Below are positions 26,830 through 34,773 of a DNA stretch of 64,000 bases, one piece after another. The stretch comes from Streptomyces coeruleorubidus. GTDB lineage: Bacteria; Actinomycetota; Actinomycetes; Streptomycetales; Streptomycetaceae. The position numbers and the translations under genes are program-made. The notes below the pieces were generated by a model that made no database searches, was not told the DNA's origin, and was given only the letters and a program-made list of their open reading frames with translations. Within the stretch, counting starts at the first letter, position 1. Each line of letters opens with the position of its first letter. The stretch is taken from NCBI RefSeq assembly GCF_028885415.1, contig NZ_CP118527.1, positions 7,254,001-7,318,000 of the forward strand, written 5' to 3'.

Positions 26830-29067
26830 TTGAACGCCATCACCCAGCCCGACGACCACGCCACGACGCCGGGACGAGGCTCTGCCGACGTCCGGGCCTC
26901 GGGGGTGTCGGCGAACAACCCGGTGAACCCGGCGGTCCCGGTGAACCCGGTGGTCCCGGCGAACCCGGTGAACCCGGCGGTCCCGGTGAACCCGGTGGTC
27001 CCGGCGAACCCGGTGAACCCGGTGAACCCGGCGAACCCGATGAACCTGGTGATCCCGGCCGACCCGGCGGTCCCCGGTCAGAGGCCTGAGGCGCAGCTCG
27101 CCGAGGTGCCGGACGGTGAGGTGAGGGACGGCGAGGTGCGGAGCAGTGAGGTAAGGGCTGGGCGGGCCACCGTCGACCTCTTGGAGTTTCCCGAGCCGCA
27201 CGCCGTCGCCCTGGCAGCAGCCGTGGAGACACTGCTCCGCTGCTGGGTGCGCGAGACCAGCCAGCCCGCCCCCACCGACGGCATCCTCCGCATCCCGCTT
27301 CCCGCCAGCGGCACGGCCCTGCTCGCCCCCGTCCGCTACTGGTCTCCGACGGGCTGGCACCGCTTCGGTCTCCCGCGTCTGGCCGACGCTCCCGACGACG
27401 CCCCACCGGCCGACGCCGTCACGGTCGCCGCTCTGCTCTCCAGGGAGACGCCCGCAGACGGCCACGGCCACGGCCACGGCCACGGCCACGGCCACGGCGA
27501 CGGCGACAGTAACGGTGACGGTGTCGGACTCGTCGCGGGCGTTGCCGACTCCCTCCGCCGCGTCACCTCCTTCCTCAGCGACCGCCGTGAACACCCGGTC
27601 GATGGCTCCGACCTCTTCCTGGCCGCGGAACAGTCACTCCTCCTCGGACACTCCCTGCACCCAACCCCGAAGAGCCGCGAGGGTCTCTCCGAGGCCGAAG
27701 CACGGCTGTACTCGCCCGAGTTGCGCGGATCCTTCTCTCTGCACTGGATGGCTGTCGCCCCCTCCGTCCTCGCCACCGACTCCGCCTGGACCGAACGCGG
27801 CCGCCCTGTCGCCGCGGCCCGACTCACCGCACGCCTGGCCGGGACAGACCTGCCGCTGCCGGACGGGTACGCGCTACTGCCCCTGCACCCCTGGCAGGCA
27901 CGCGAGATCCGGCACCGCCCGGAGTGCGCTGCCCTGCTCGACAGCGGACTGCTCCGCGACCTCGGCACCCATGGCACTCCCTGGCAACCCACCTCCTCCG
28001 TACGAACCGTCTACCAAACCGGTGCCCCCGCGATGCTCAAGCTGTCGCTGGGCCTGCGCATCACCAACTCCCGTCGCGAGAACCTCCGTAAGGAGCTCCA
28101 CCGCGGCGTCGAGGTCCACCGCCTGCTCCGCAGCGGACTCGCGCAGCAATGGCGGGCCGTGTATCCGTGCTTCGACATCGTTCGCGACCCGGCTTGGATC
28201 GCTATCGGTGCCTCCGGTGCCTCCGGTGCCTCCGGTGCCTCCGGTGCCTCCGGTGCCTCCGGTGCCTCCGGTGCCTCCGGTGGATGCGGCAGCGTCCCGT
28301 TGCCCGGACTGGACGTGGTGATCCGCCACAACCCGTTCAGCCCCTCGGGCGATGTCTCATGCGTTGCCGGCCTCGTCTCGCCGCGTCCGTGCTCCCCTGC
28401 TCGGCCGGGAATCGCTTCCGACCGTCCGGAGATCCACGGCCCCGTCCTCCGGTCCCGGTTGGCCGAGGTCGTCACGCGTCTCGCCCGCGGGACCGGCCGG
28501 CCCTGTGGAGCCGTCGCCGCCGAGTGGTTCCTGCGCTACCTCGAGCACGTCGTGCGTCCCGTCCTGTGGCTGGACGGTGAGGCCGGCATCGCCTTGGAGG
28601 CTCACCAGCAGAACACCCTGGTCCTGCTGGACGCCGACGGATGGCCCACAGGCGGCCGCTACCGCGACAACCAGGGCTACTACTTCCGCGAGTCCCGGCG
28701 CGCGGACCTCGACGCCCGGCTGCCCGGCATCGGAGAGCGGAGCGACACGTTCGTCCGCGACGAGGTCACCGACGAGCGCTTCGCCTACTACCTGGCGGTC
28801 AACAACGTCCTCGGCCTCATCGGCGCGTTCGGCTCCCAGGGGCTGGCCGACGAGCGGCTGCTGCTCGCCGCCTTCCGCCGTTTCCTCGGAAACGTCGCCT
28901 CCGGCCCGGCCCGGCTGCGCTCCTCGCTACCGACCCGGCTGCTGGACTCACCCGTCCTGCGCTGCAAGGCCAACCTGCTGACCCGGCTCCACGGCCTCGA
29001 CGAACTCGTCGGCCCGGTCGACACCCAGTCCATCTACGTCACCATCGCCAACCCCCTGCACTGCTGA
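26830..29067 (+). CDS. IucA/IucC-family NIS siderophore synthetase
   Basis: 745 residues; TTG start with GAGGT seven bases upstream. NIS synthetases condense citrate-type carboxylates with amines or alcohols using ATP. Conserved motifs are present: [35 protein letters not shown] and RDNQGYYF. The protein is over 100 residues longer than usual because of low-complexity insertions: an Asn-Pro-Val/Ala array (residues about 30-82), six Gly-His repeats (211-222), and eight Gly-Ala-Ser repeats (460-483) coded by perfect 9-bp units. The insertions lie between, not within, the recognised motifs. It is flanked by the aminotransferase and an acyltransferase, as in rhizobactin/aerobactin-type clusters. 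Confidence 0.9.
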   Translation: MNAITQPDDHATTPGRGSADVRASGVSANNPVNPAVPVNPVVPANPVNPAVPVNPVVPANPVNPVNPANPMNLVIPADPAVPGQRPEAQLAEVPDGEVRDGEVRSSEVRAGRATVDLLEFPEPHAVALAAAVETLLRCWVRETSQPAPTDGILRIPLPASGTALLAPVRYWSPTGWHRFGLPRLADAPDDAPPADAVTVAALLSRETPADGHGHGHGHGHGHGDGDSNGDGVGLVAGVADSLRRVTSFLSDRREHPVDGSDLFLAAEQSLLLGHSLHPTPKSREGLSEAEARLYSPELRGSFSLHWMAVAPSVLATDSAWTERGRPVAAARLTARLAGTDLPLPDGYALLPLHPWQAREIRHRPECAALLDSGLLRDLGTHGTPWQPTSSVRTVYQTGAPAMLKLSLGLRITNSRRENLRKELHRGVEVHRLLRSGLAQQWRAVYPCFDIVRDPAWIAIGASGASGASGASGASGASGASGASGGCGSVPLPGLDVVIRHNPFSPSGDVSCVAGLVSPRPCSPARPGIASDRPEIHGPVLRSRLAEVVTRLARGTGRPCGAVAAEWFLRYLEHVVRPVLWLDGEAGIALEAHQQNTLVLLDADGWPTGGRYRDNQGYYFRESRRADLDARLPGIGERSDTFVRDEVTDERFAYYLAVNNVLGLIGAFGSQGLADERLLLAAFRRFLGNVASGPARLRSSLPTRLLDSPVLRCKANLLTRLHGLDELVGPVDTQSIYVTIANPLHC
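26916..27075 (+). repeat. Degenerate Asn-Pro-Val coding repeat
   Basis: An imperfect tandem array of AACCCGGTG, AACCCGGCG and GTCCCGGTG 9-mers encodes about 50 residues of (N/V)P(V/A) repeats near the start of the siderophore synthetase. All units are multiples of three bases, so length change keeps the frame. Confidence 0.8.
27460..27507 (+). repeat. Six-unit GGCCAC microsatellite (Gly-His)
   Basis: Six perfect GGCCAC units (27460-27495) are followed by two GGCGAC units, encoding six Gly-His then two Gly-Asp pairs inside the synthetase gene. The His run could bind metal ions. Confidence 0.9.
28207..28278 (+). repeat. Eight-unit GGTGCCTCC minisatellite (Gly-Ala-Ser)
   Basis: Eight perfect 9-bp units encode (Gly-Ala-Ser)8 inside the synthetase gene, directly after a [13 protein letters not shown] segment. 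Confidence 0.95.
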
Positions 29068-29149
29068 TCACCCTGACCGCCCCCGACCACAACCGACCTC
29101 CTTCATCTCTGAGGACACGCCTCACCCCCCTTCTTGAGAGGAGCGTTTG

Positions 29150-30061
29150 GTGCCTTCCGCCGACCCGACCACCGACGTCAACCACACCGCGGCCGGCTCC
29201 AACGCCCGCTTCGATGCCGGTTCCGACGTCGGCACCAGCGCGCGAGCCGACGCGGACCCCGGTGCGGATTCGGGTGCCGACTCCGGTGCCGATTCCGGTG
29301 CGAGCGGTCACGGCGAAGACACCATGGACCTACGGCTCCCGGACGAACGCCTCGCCCTCTTCGCGGACGAGGCGTCCCACAGCCACGGAGCACGGCGGCC
29401 GGACCAGGACACGGCACAGCCCTCCGTCTCCATCGCCGCGACCCGTGAGGCCTCGGTCCTCTCGCTCCCCTCCGTTCGCCCGACGGCGGACGATCTCCTC
29501 GACCGCGTCGCAGAATGGGGCCCGACCGACACACCTGTGGGCGTCTTCCACCTCGTCCCCGTGCGCATCGAACGTGATCTTCCGCTCATCAGCCGCTGGA
29601 TGAACGACCCCGCCGCTGCGGGATTCTGGGAGCTGTCCGGACCCCAGAGCGTGACCGAGGACCACGTGCTGGCCCAGCTGGCCGGCGACGGACGCAGTGT
29701 GCCGTGCGTCGGCGTGCTGAGCGGAACGCCCATGAGCTACTGGGAGATCTACCGGGCGGACCTGGATCCGCTGGCCCGCCACTACCCGGCCCGGCCTCAC
29801 GACACGGGGCTCCACCTGCTGGTCGGTGCTGTCGCCGACCGGGGGCGTGGTCTCGGTGGTCTGCTGCTCCGAGCCGTGGCCGATCTCGTATTCGCGCAGC
29901 GGCCCTCCTGCGCACGTGTCATCGCGGAACCCGACATTCGCAACACCCCCTCCATCGCCGCCTTCCTGACCGCCGGCTTCCGGTTCTCCGCCGAGGCCGA
30001 CCTGCCCGACAAGCGAGCCGCCCTGATGGTCCGAGACCGAGCCTTTCGGCATCTGCTGTAG
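29150..30061 (+). CDS. GNAT acyltransferase, IucB/RhbD type
   Basis: 303 residues from the GTG at 29150, with GAGAGGAG six bases upstream (a TTG immediately before is the alternative). The first 60 residues are low complexity, including repeats of the D-P/S-G-A unit (ADADPGADSGADSGADSGASG). The C-terminal about 190 residues form a GNAT domain of the siderophore-acyltransferase type: PLISRWMNDPAAAGFWE, CVGVLSGTPMSYWEIYRA, GLHLLVGAVADRGRGLGGLLLRA (acyl-CoA loop) and VIAEPDIRNTPS. Such enzymes acylate N-hydroxylated diamines before NIS condensation. It follows the synthetase by 82 bp. No N-hydroxylase or decarboxylase gene is adjacent. Confidence 0.85.
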   Translation: MPSADPTTDVNHTAAGSNARFDAGSDVGTSARADADPGADSGADSGADSGASGHGEDTMDLRLPDERLALFADEASHSHGARRPDQDTAQPSVSIAATREASVLSLPSVRPTADDLLDRVAEWGPTDTPVGVFHLVPVRIERDLPLISRWMNDPAAAGFWELSGPQSVTEDHVLAQLAGDGRSVPCVGVLSGTPMSYWEIYRADLDPLARHYPARPHDTGLHLLVGAVADRGRGLGGLLLRAVADLVFAQRPSCARVIAEPDIRNTPSIAAFLTAGFRFSAEADLPDKRAALMVRDRAFRHLL

Positions 30062-30480
30062 CGCTGTGTCACTACGCCATCACTCATTGAACGCGGGCCG
30101 TGCCGCCGCGGTTCCCACTCACGCCGCAGAGATTTTTCGAGCGGCCCGCCGGCCCACGCGGACGGTCAGAGCACACGGACCACGCGGACGGTCAGAGCGC
30201 ACGGCCCGCGCGGACGACCGCAGCGGACGCCCGGGGCCCGTTCCACCCTGCCCCGCCCAAAGCTCGAGCCAGCCTGCCCGTCATCCTTCCCCGCTCGCAG
30301 CACGCGCCGCCCTGCCCGTCACCCGCCCCGCCCGTCCCGAACCCGTTGTGCCCCCCGGGGCCCCGCCACCCGTCCGCGCATCCGCCCCACCCCCACCGAG
30401 GAGCCCAAGGTCTTGATCCCGTCCCCTGTCTCCGCCTTGATCACCCGTTTGTCAGTGCCGGGTCGTAGGGTGGTCGCGCT
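30062..30480. other. Intergenic region, C-rich, with a short direct repeat
   Basis: 419 bases between the acyltransferase and the helicase gene. It holds two copies of CACGCGGACGGTCAGAGC at 30155-30172 and 30181-30198 (period 26), then a C-rich stretch without coding character. I see no gene. The helicase promoter probably lies near the right end (TTGATC...TAGGGT, about 30437-30472). Confidence 0.4.
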
Positions 30481-32457
30481 ATGACGAAGCCCTCACTCCC
30501 CGAACTCCTGCATGCTGCCGTCACTGCCGTCGGCGGTACGGAGCGCCCCGGCCAGGTGGCCATGGCCGAAGCCGTCGCAGAAGCGATCGACAGCGGCTCC
30601 CACCTGCTGGTCCAGGCCGGCACCGGCACCGGCAAGTCGCTGGGTTACCTGGTGCCCGCGCTCGCGCACGGGGAGCGCGTGGTCGTCGCGACCGCCACCC
30701 TGGCCCTCCAGCGCCAGCTGGTGGAGCGCGACCTGCCGAGAACGGTCGAGTCGCTGCACCCCCTGCTGCGCCGCCGCCCGGAGTTCGCGATGCTCAAGGG
30801 CCGGTCGAACTACCTGTGCCTGCACCGCCTGCACGAGGGTGTCCCGCAGGACGAGGAGGAGGGCCTCTTCGACCAGTTCGAGGCGGCCGCGCCCACCAGC
30901 AAGCTGGGCCAGGACCTGCTGCGGGTGCGCGACTGGGCCGACGAGACCGAGACCGGCGACCGCGACGACCTCACACCCGGCATCTCGGACCGGGCCTGGG
31001 CCCAGGTGTCGGTGTCGTCGAGGGAGTGCCTGGGCGCCTCGAAGTGCGCCTACGGCGCGGAATGTTTCGCCGAGATGGCCCGAGAGCGCGCCAAGCTGTC
31101 CGAGGTCGTCGTCACCAATCACGCACTGCTCGCGATCGACGCCATCGAGGGCGCCCCGGTCCTTCCGCAACACGACGTGCTGATCGTCGACGAGGCCCAT
31201 GAGCTGGTCTCGCGCGTCACCGGAGTCGCCACCGGCGAGCTCACCCCCGGCCAGGTCAACCGCGCGGTGCGCCGGGCCGCGAAACTCGTCAACGAGAAGG
31301 CGGCGGACCAGCTCCAGACCGCCGCCGAGGGTTTTGAACGGCTGATGGAGCTCGCGCTGCCGGGCCGCCTCGAGGAGATCCCCGAGGACCTCGGCTACGC
31401 CCTCATGGCACTGCGCGACGCGTGCCGCACTGTCATCTCCGCCATCGGCACGACCCGCGACAAGTCAGTCCAGGACGAGGACGCGGTCCGCAAGCAGGCG
31501 CTGGCCTCCGTGGAGAACGTGCACGACGTGGCGGAGCGGATCACGAACGGCTCCGAATGGGACGTCGTCTGGTACGAGCGCCATGACCGCTTCGGTGCCT
31601 CCCTGCGCGTCGCCCCCATGTCCGTCTCGGGACTGCTGCGGGAGAAGCTCTTCGCGGATCGCTCCGTGGTCCTGACCTCGGCGACCCTGAAGCTGGGCGG
31701 CGACTTCAACGGGGTCGGTGCTTCCCTCGGGCTCGCTCCCGAAGGGACCGAGGGCGATGACCTCCCGCAGTGGAGGGGCATCGACGTCGGCTCGCCCTTC
31801 GACTACCGCAAGCAGGGCATCCTGTACGTCGCGAAGCACCTGGCCCGCCCCGCGCGGGACGGCGACCGCGGGGACATGCTCGACGAGCTCACGGAGCTCA
31901 TCCAGTCGGCGGGCGGCCGCACGCTGGGCCTGTTCTCCTCCATGCGGGGCGCGCAGCTGGCCGCCGAGGAACTGCGTTCCCGGCTCCCGGAGTTCCCGAT
32001 CCTCCTCCAAGGGGAGGAGACGCTCGGCGAGCTCATCAAGAACTTCGCGGCCGACCCTCGGACCTGCCTGTTCGGCACCCTGTCGCTGTGGCAGGGCGTG
32101 GACGTCCCCGGACCGAGCTGCCAATTGGTTGTCATGGACAAGATCCCGTTCCCGCGCCCCGACGACCCGCTGATGAGCGCCCGCCAGAAGGCCGTGGAGG
32201 ACGGGGGCGGCAACGGCTTCATGGCGGTCGCCGCCACCCACGCCGCACTCCTCATGGCCCAGGGCGCCGGCCGCCTCGTACGGGCGTCGGGCGACCGCGG
32301 TGTAGTCGCCGTGCTGGACCAGCGTCTGGCGACGGCCCGGTACGGGGGTTATCTGAAGGCGTCACTGCCCGATTTCTGGTACACGACGGACCGTAACCAG
32401 GTGCGGAAGTCGCTGGCGGCGATCGATGCGATGGCGAAGCAAGCGGAAGCCGACTGA
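30481..32457 (+). CDS. DinG-like ATP-dependent DNA helicase (XPD family)
   Basis: 658 residues. The SF2 helicase core has Walker A QAGTGTGKS (45-53), the DEAH box (237-240, VDEAHEL) and late motifs LTSATLKLGG, LFSSMRGAQ and GAGRLVRASGDRG. Four cysteines (Cys113, Cys183, Cys189, Cys195) lie where XPD/DinG proteins bind a 4Fe-4S cluster. It is convergent with lexA; no LexA box was recognised in front of it. Confidence 0.92.
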   Translation: MTKPSLPELLHAAVTAVGGTERPGQVAMAEAVAEAIDSGSHLLVQAGTGTGKSLGYLVPALAHGERVVVATATLALQRQLVERDLPRTVESLHPLLRRRPEFAMLKGRSNYLCLHRLHEGVPQDEEEGLFDQFEAAAPTSKLGQDLLRVRDWADETETGDRDDLTPGISDRAWAQVSVSSRECLGASKCAYGAECFAEMARERAKLSEVVVTNHALLAIDAIEGAPVLPQHDVLIVDEAHELVSRVTGVATGELTPGQVNRAVRRAAKLVNEKAADQLQTAAEGFERLMELALPGRLEEIPEDLGYALMALRDACRTVISAIGTTRDKSVQDEDAVRKQALASVENVHDVAERITNGSEWDVVWYERHDRFGASLRVAPMSVSGLLREKLFADRSVVLTSATLKLGGDFNGVGASLGLAPEGTEGDDLPQWRGIDVGSPFDYRKQGILYVAKHLARPARDGDRGDMLDELTELIQSAGGRTLGLFSSMRGAQLAAEELRSRLPEFPILLQGEETLGELIKNFAADPRTCLFGTLSLWQGVDVPGPSCQLVVMDKIPFPRPDDPLMSARQKAVEDGGGNGFMAVAATHAALLMAQGAGRLVRASGDRGVVAVLDQRLATARYGGYLKASLPDFWYTTDRNQVRKSLAAIDAMAKQAEAD

Positions 32458-32569
32458 GCCACGGGGGCCGGTCTGCGGCGACAGAGCCGCCGCGGGCCGA
32501 CCCCGCCCCGGGCCGCCCCGGCCCCACGCGGCGGGTCCGGACAGCGCGCACCTGGCCCGGACAGCGCAG

Positions 32570-32601
32570 GGCCCCGGAACCGGCGCAGGGGTCCCGGGGC
32601 C
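32570..32601. terminator. Probable terminator between helicase gene and lexA
   Basis: GGCCCCGGAACC (32570-32581) pairs with GGTCCCGGGGCC (32590-32601) with one mismatch around an 8-base loop. It lies between convergent genes and there is no T-run. Confidence 0.5.
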
Positions 32602-32648
32602 CGGTCAGAGGGCGGGCCGACTGGGCCCACCCGACGCGGTGCGCGGTG

Positions 32649-33428
32649 TCAGACGCGGCGCAGTACGGCCACCACCTTGCCGAGGATGGTCGCGTCATCG
32701 CCGGGGATCGGCTCGTAGGCCGCGTTGTGCGGCAGGAGCCAGACGTGGCCGTCCTCCCGCTTGAAGCGCTTGACGGTGGCTTCCCCGTCGAGCATCGCGG
32801 CCACGATGTCGCCGTTCTCGGCGACCGGCTGACGACGGACCGTGACCCAGTCGCCGTCGCAGATGGCGGCCTCGATCATCGAGTCACCGACGACCTTCAG
32901 GACGAACAGCTCTCCGTCGCCGACGAGCTGGCGGGGGAGGGGGAAGACGTCCTCGACGGACTCCTCGGCGAGGATCGGGCCACCGGCGGCGATACGGCCG
33001 ACCAGCGGCACGTACGACGCGGCCGGCTTGCCCGCCGTGTCCGTGGGCTGCACAGAGGCGGCCTGATCGGAACCGCGCACCTCGTAGGCACGCGGGCGGT
33101 GCGGGTCACGGCGCAGGAAGCCCTTGCGCTCCAGTGCCATCAGCTGGTGTGCGACGGAAGACGTGCTGGACAGGCCGACGGCCTGGCCGATCTCGCGCAT
33201 CGACGGCGGGTAGCCGCGCCGCTGCACCGAGTCCCTGATGACCTCGATCACGCGACGCTGGCGGTCGGTGAGTCCGGAACTGTCCGCCCGGATGCCGGGA
33301 GGTCGTCCTGGCAGGGAGCGCTTGTGCCCCTCCGGGTTCGTGGCTTCGTTCATCGCGTGCACCGGCTCCAGTCGGCCCTGGGAGCGGTCCTGGGCAGTGA
33401 TGGCGGCACTGTCTGCGGTGGTGGTCAC
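32649..33428 (-). CDS. lexA: LexA SOS repressor
   Basis: 259 residues from the GTG at 33428 (AGGGG five bases upstream); the frame is open further upstream but lacks a ribosome-binding site there. The winged helix-turn-helix is about 53-118 ([23 protein letters not shown]). The autocleavage site Ala148-Gly149 lies in GRIAAGGP, and the catalytic dyad is Ser183 ([10 protein letters not shown]) and Lys220 (ATVKRF). The N-terminal 45-residue extension is common in actinobacteria. A near-consensus SOS box lies 60 bp upstream, so the gene should be autoregulated. Confidence 0.97.
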   Translation of the reverse strand: MTTTADSAAITAQDRSQGRLEPVHAMNEATNPEGHKRSLPGRPPGIRADSSGLTDRQRRVIEVIRDSVQRRGYPPSMREIGQAVGLSSTSSVAHQLMALERKGFLRRDPHRPRAYEVRGSDQAASVQPTDTAGKPAASYVPLVGRIAAGGPILAEESVEDVFPLPRQLVGDGELFVLKVVGDSMIEAAICDGDWVTVRRQPVAENGDIVAAMLDGEATVKRFKREDGHVWLLPHNAAYEPIPGDDATILGKVVAVLRRV

Positions 33429-33487
33429 GTCGGCCCCTCTCGATGGTCTCCCTGCTGGACAACGGTAGTTGCTTTCGAAAGGTTGCG

Positions 33488-33503
33488 CCAAACACACGTT
33501 CGA
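33488..33503 (-). promoter_or_regulatory. LexA-binding SOS box
   Basis: The minus strand reads TCGAACGTGTGTTTGG, matching the actinobacterial consensus TCGAAC-N4-GTTYGA in all but the last base. Confidence 0.75.
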
Positions 33504-33896
33504 GTGAAAAATCGCGAATCGACTGACGCGATCATGTGTCCGGGTGTATTGGCTACCGCTCCACCTGGCGGGCAAAAGCGCCCATTGCTGTACTCTTCAC
33601 CGCCGGGGTGATCACCTCGGGGCTGTTGCCCCAGTCTGCCATCCGGCATTCTCCTGCCCCGGGGGCAGCCCTCATCTGTGCGGGAGTCCCACGTCCCCTC
33701 CTTGCGGCGCCCACGGTATCTCCGCATATGCCGCAGCGATACGGGTGTGCGCGTACGGATGCGATGGAGGGTGTGCGGCCGGGCGTGTTCGCGGTACTGC
33801 TGTGGGCGTACGAGGCCGGCGCGGCGGGGTCGGTCGCGCGTCACCTGCGGCTACGCGCGCGACACGCGCGTACGGCGTGCATGTATGAGCCAATCC

Positions 33897-33940
33897 CCAC
33901 ATCTAGTGGTTGGATTGCAGCAGCAGCCCACAAGTTGTGG
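33897..33940 (+). promoter_or_regulatory. Paired NrdR boxes
   Basis: CCACATCTAGTGG (33897-33909) and CCACAAGTTGTGG (33928-33940) are two palindromes of the NrdR type. Their centres are 31 bp apart, three helical turns, as expected for cooperative binding by NrdR oligomers at nrd promoters. Confidence 0.75.
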
Positions 33941-34048
33941 TCCCCCGGGTCTCCGCGCCCATGGTCATCGCCTATGCTTGGGGCTGCTTCGTGGGGCGCA
34001 AGAGACCCAGCGAGGCTATTGAGTCTGCTGTGAGGAGGGTTGGAGTTC

Positions 34049-34609
34049 ATGCACTGCCCCTTCTGCAGGCACCCCGACAGCCGTGTCGTCGACAGCCGTA
34101 CGACCGACGACGGCACGTCGATCCGCAGGCGCCGCCAGTGCCCTGACTGCTCCCGTCGTTTCACGACCGTGGAGACGTGCTCGCTCATGGTGGTCAAGCG
34201 GTCCGGAGTCACCGAACCCTTCAGCCGTACCAAGATCATCAATGGTGTGCGCAAGGCGTGTCAGGGACGACCCGTCACCGAGGACGCGCTCGCCCAGCTC
34301 GGCCAGCGGGTCGAGGAGGCGGTGCGGGCCACCGGAAGTGCCGAGCTGACCACCCACGACGTGGGGCTGGCCATACTCGGCCCGTTGCAGGAGCTCGATC
34401 TCGTCGCGTATCTGCGATTCGCCTCCGTCTACCGGGCGTTCGACTCGCTCGAGGACTTCGAGGCGGCCATCGCGGAGCTCAGGGAAGAGACGGGACGCCC
34501 CGAAGCGGACGACGGAGACCGCGACGACGCGGGGGCGGGGAGCCAGGAAGACGACCGCGGGCCCGGAGGGGCGACACACGTCCCCGAGCCCGCAGGCGCC
34601 GCCGACTGA
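34049..34609 (+). CDS. nrdR: Transcriptional repressor NrdR
   Basis: 186 residues from the ATG at 34049, chosen because the zinc ribbon starts at residue 3. NrdR senses ATP/dATP and represses ribonucleotide reductase genes. The zinc ribbon has Cys3, Cys6, Cys31 and Cys34 (MHCPFC, CPDC). The ATP-cone (about 46-136) contains [16 protein letters not shown] and [15 protein letters not shown] 35-residue acidic, Gly-rich tail extends beyond the usual 150-residue length. It is followed by nrdJ, its expected target, with a 164-bp gap. Confidence 0.96.
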   Translation: MHCPFCRHPDSRVVDSRTTDDGTSIRRRRQCPDCSRRFTTVETCSLMVVKRSGVTEPFSRTKIINGVRKACQGRPVTEDALAQLGQRVEEAVRATGSAELTTHDVGLAILGPLQELDLVAYLRFASVYRAFDSLEDFEAAIAELREETGRPEADDGDRDDAGAGSQEDDRGPGGATHVPEPAGAAD

Positions 34610-34773
34610 CCGGCGGGCCGGACCCGGACGGCAGCTCCGGGCCCGGCCGGGCGGCGGCGATGTGAAGACCTGTTGCGGGCGATGTGAGTGGGCGCTCGCA
34701 ACACCAGACAGAACACCGTGCCACGGGAACAACGGGGCACTTCAGGGCGTTTTCGCCCGTACAGGGAGGCGGC

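Larger units (their letters stand above)
33429..34048. other. lexA-nrdR divergent control region
   Basis: 620 bases without a supported gene. It holds the LexA box (33488-33503) on the lexA side and two NrdR boxes (33897-33909 and 33928-33940) on the nrdR side. The middle 350 bases show open frames on both strands but no consistent coding character or ribosome-binding site; a long nrdR leader is possible. Confidence 0.6.

Noticed and set aside
30155..30198. Two 18-bp direct repeats CACGCGGACGGTCAGAGC
   Set aside because: Only two copies with an 8-bp gap and no further units; not CRISPR-like and no attachment-site context.
33536..34033. Open frames in the lexA-nrdR intergenic region
   Set aside because: They overlap each other on both strands and cover the NrdR boxes. 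None has a supported start or family.
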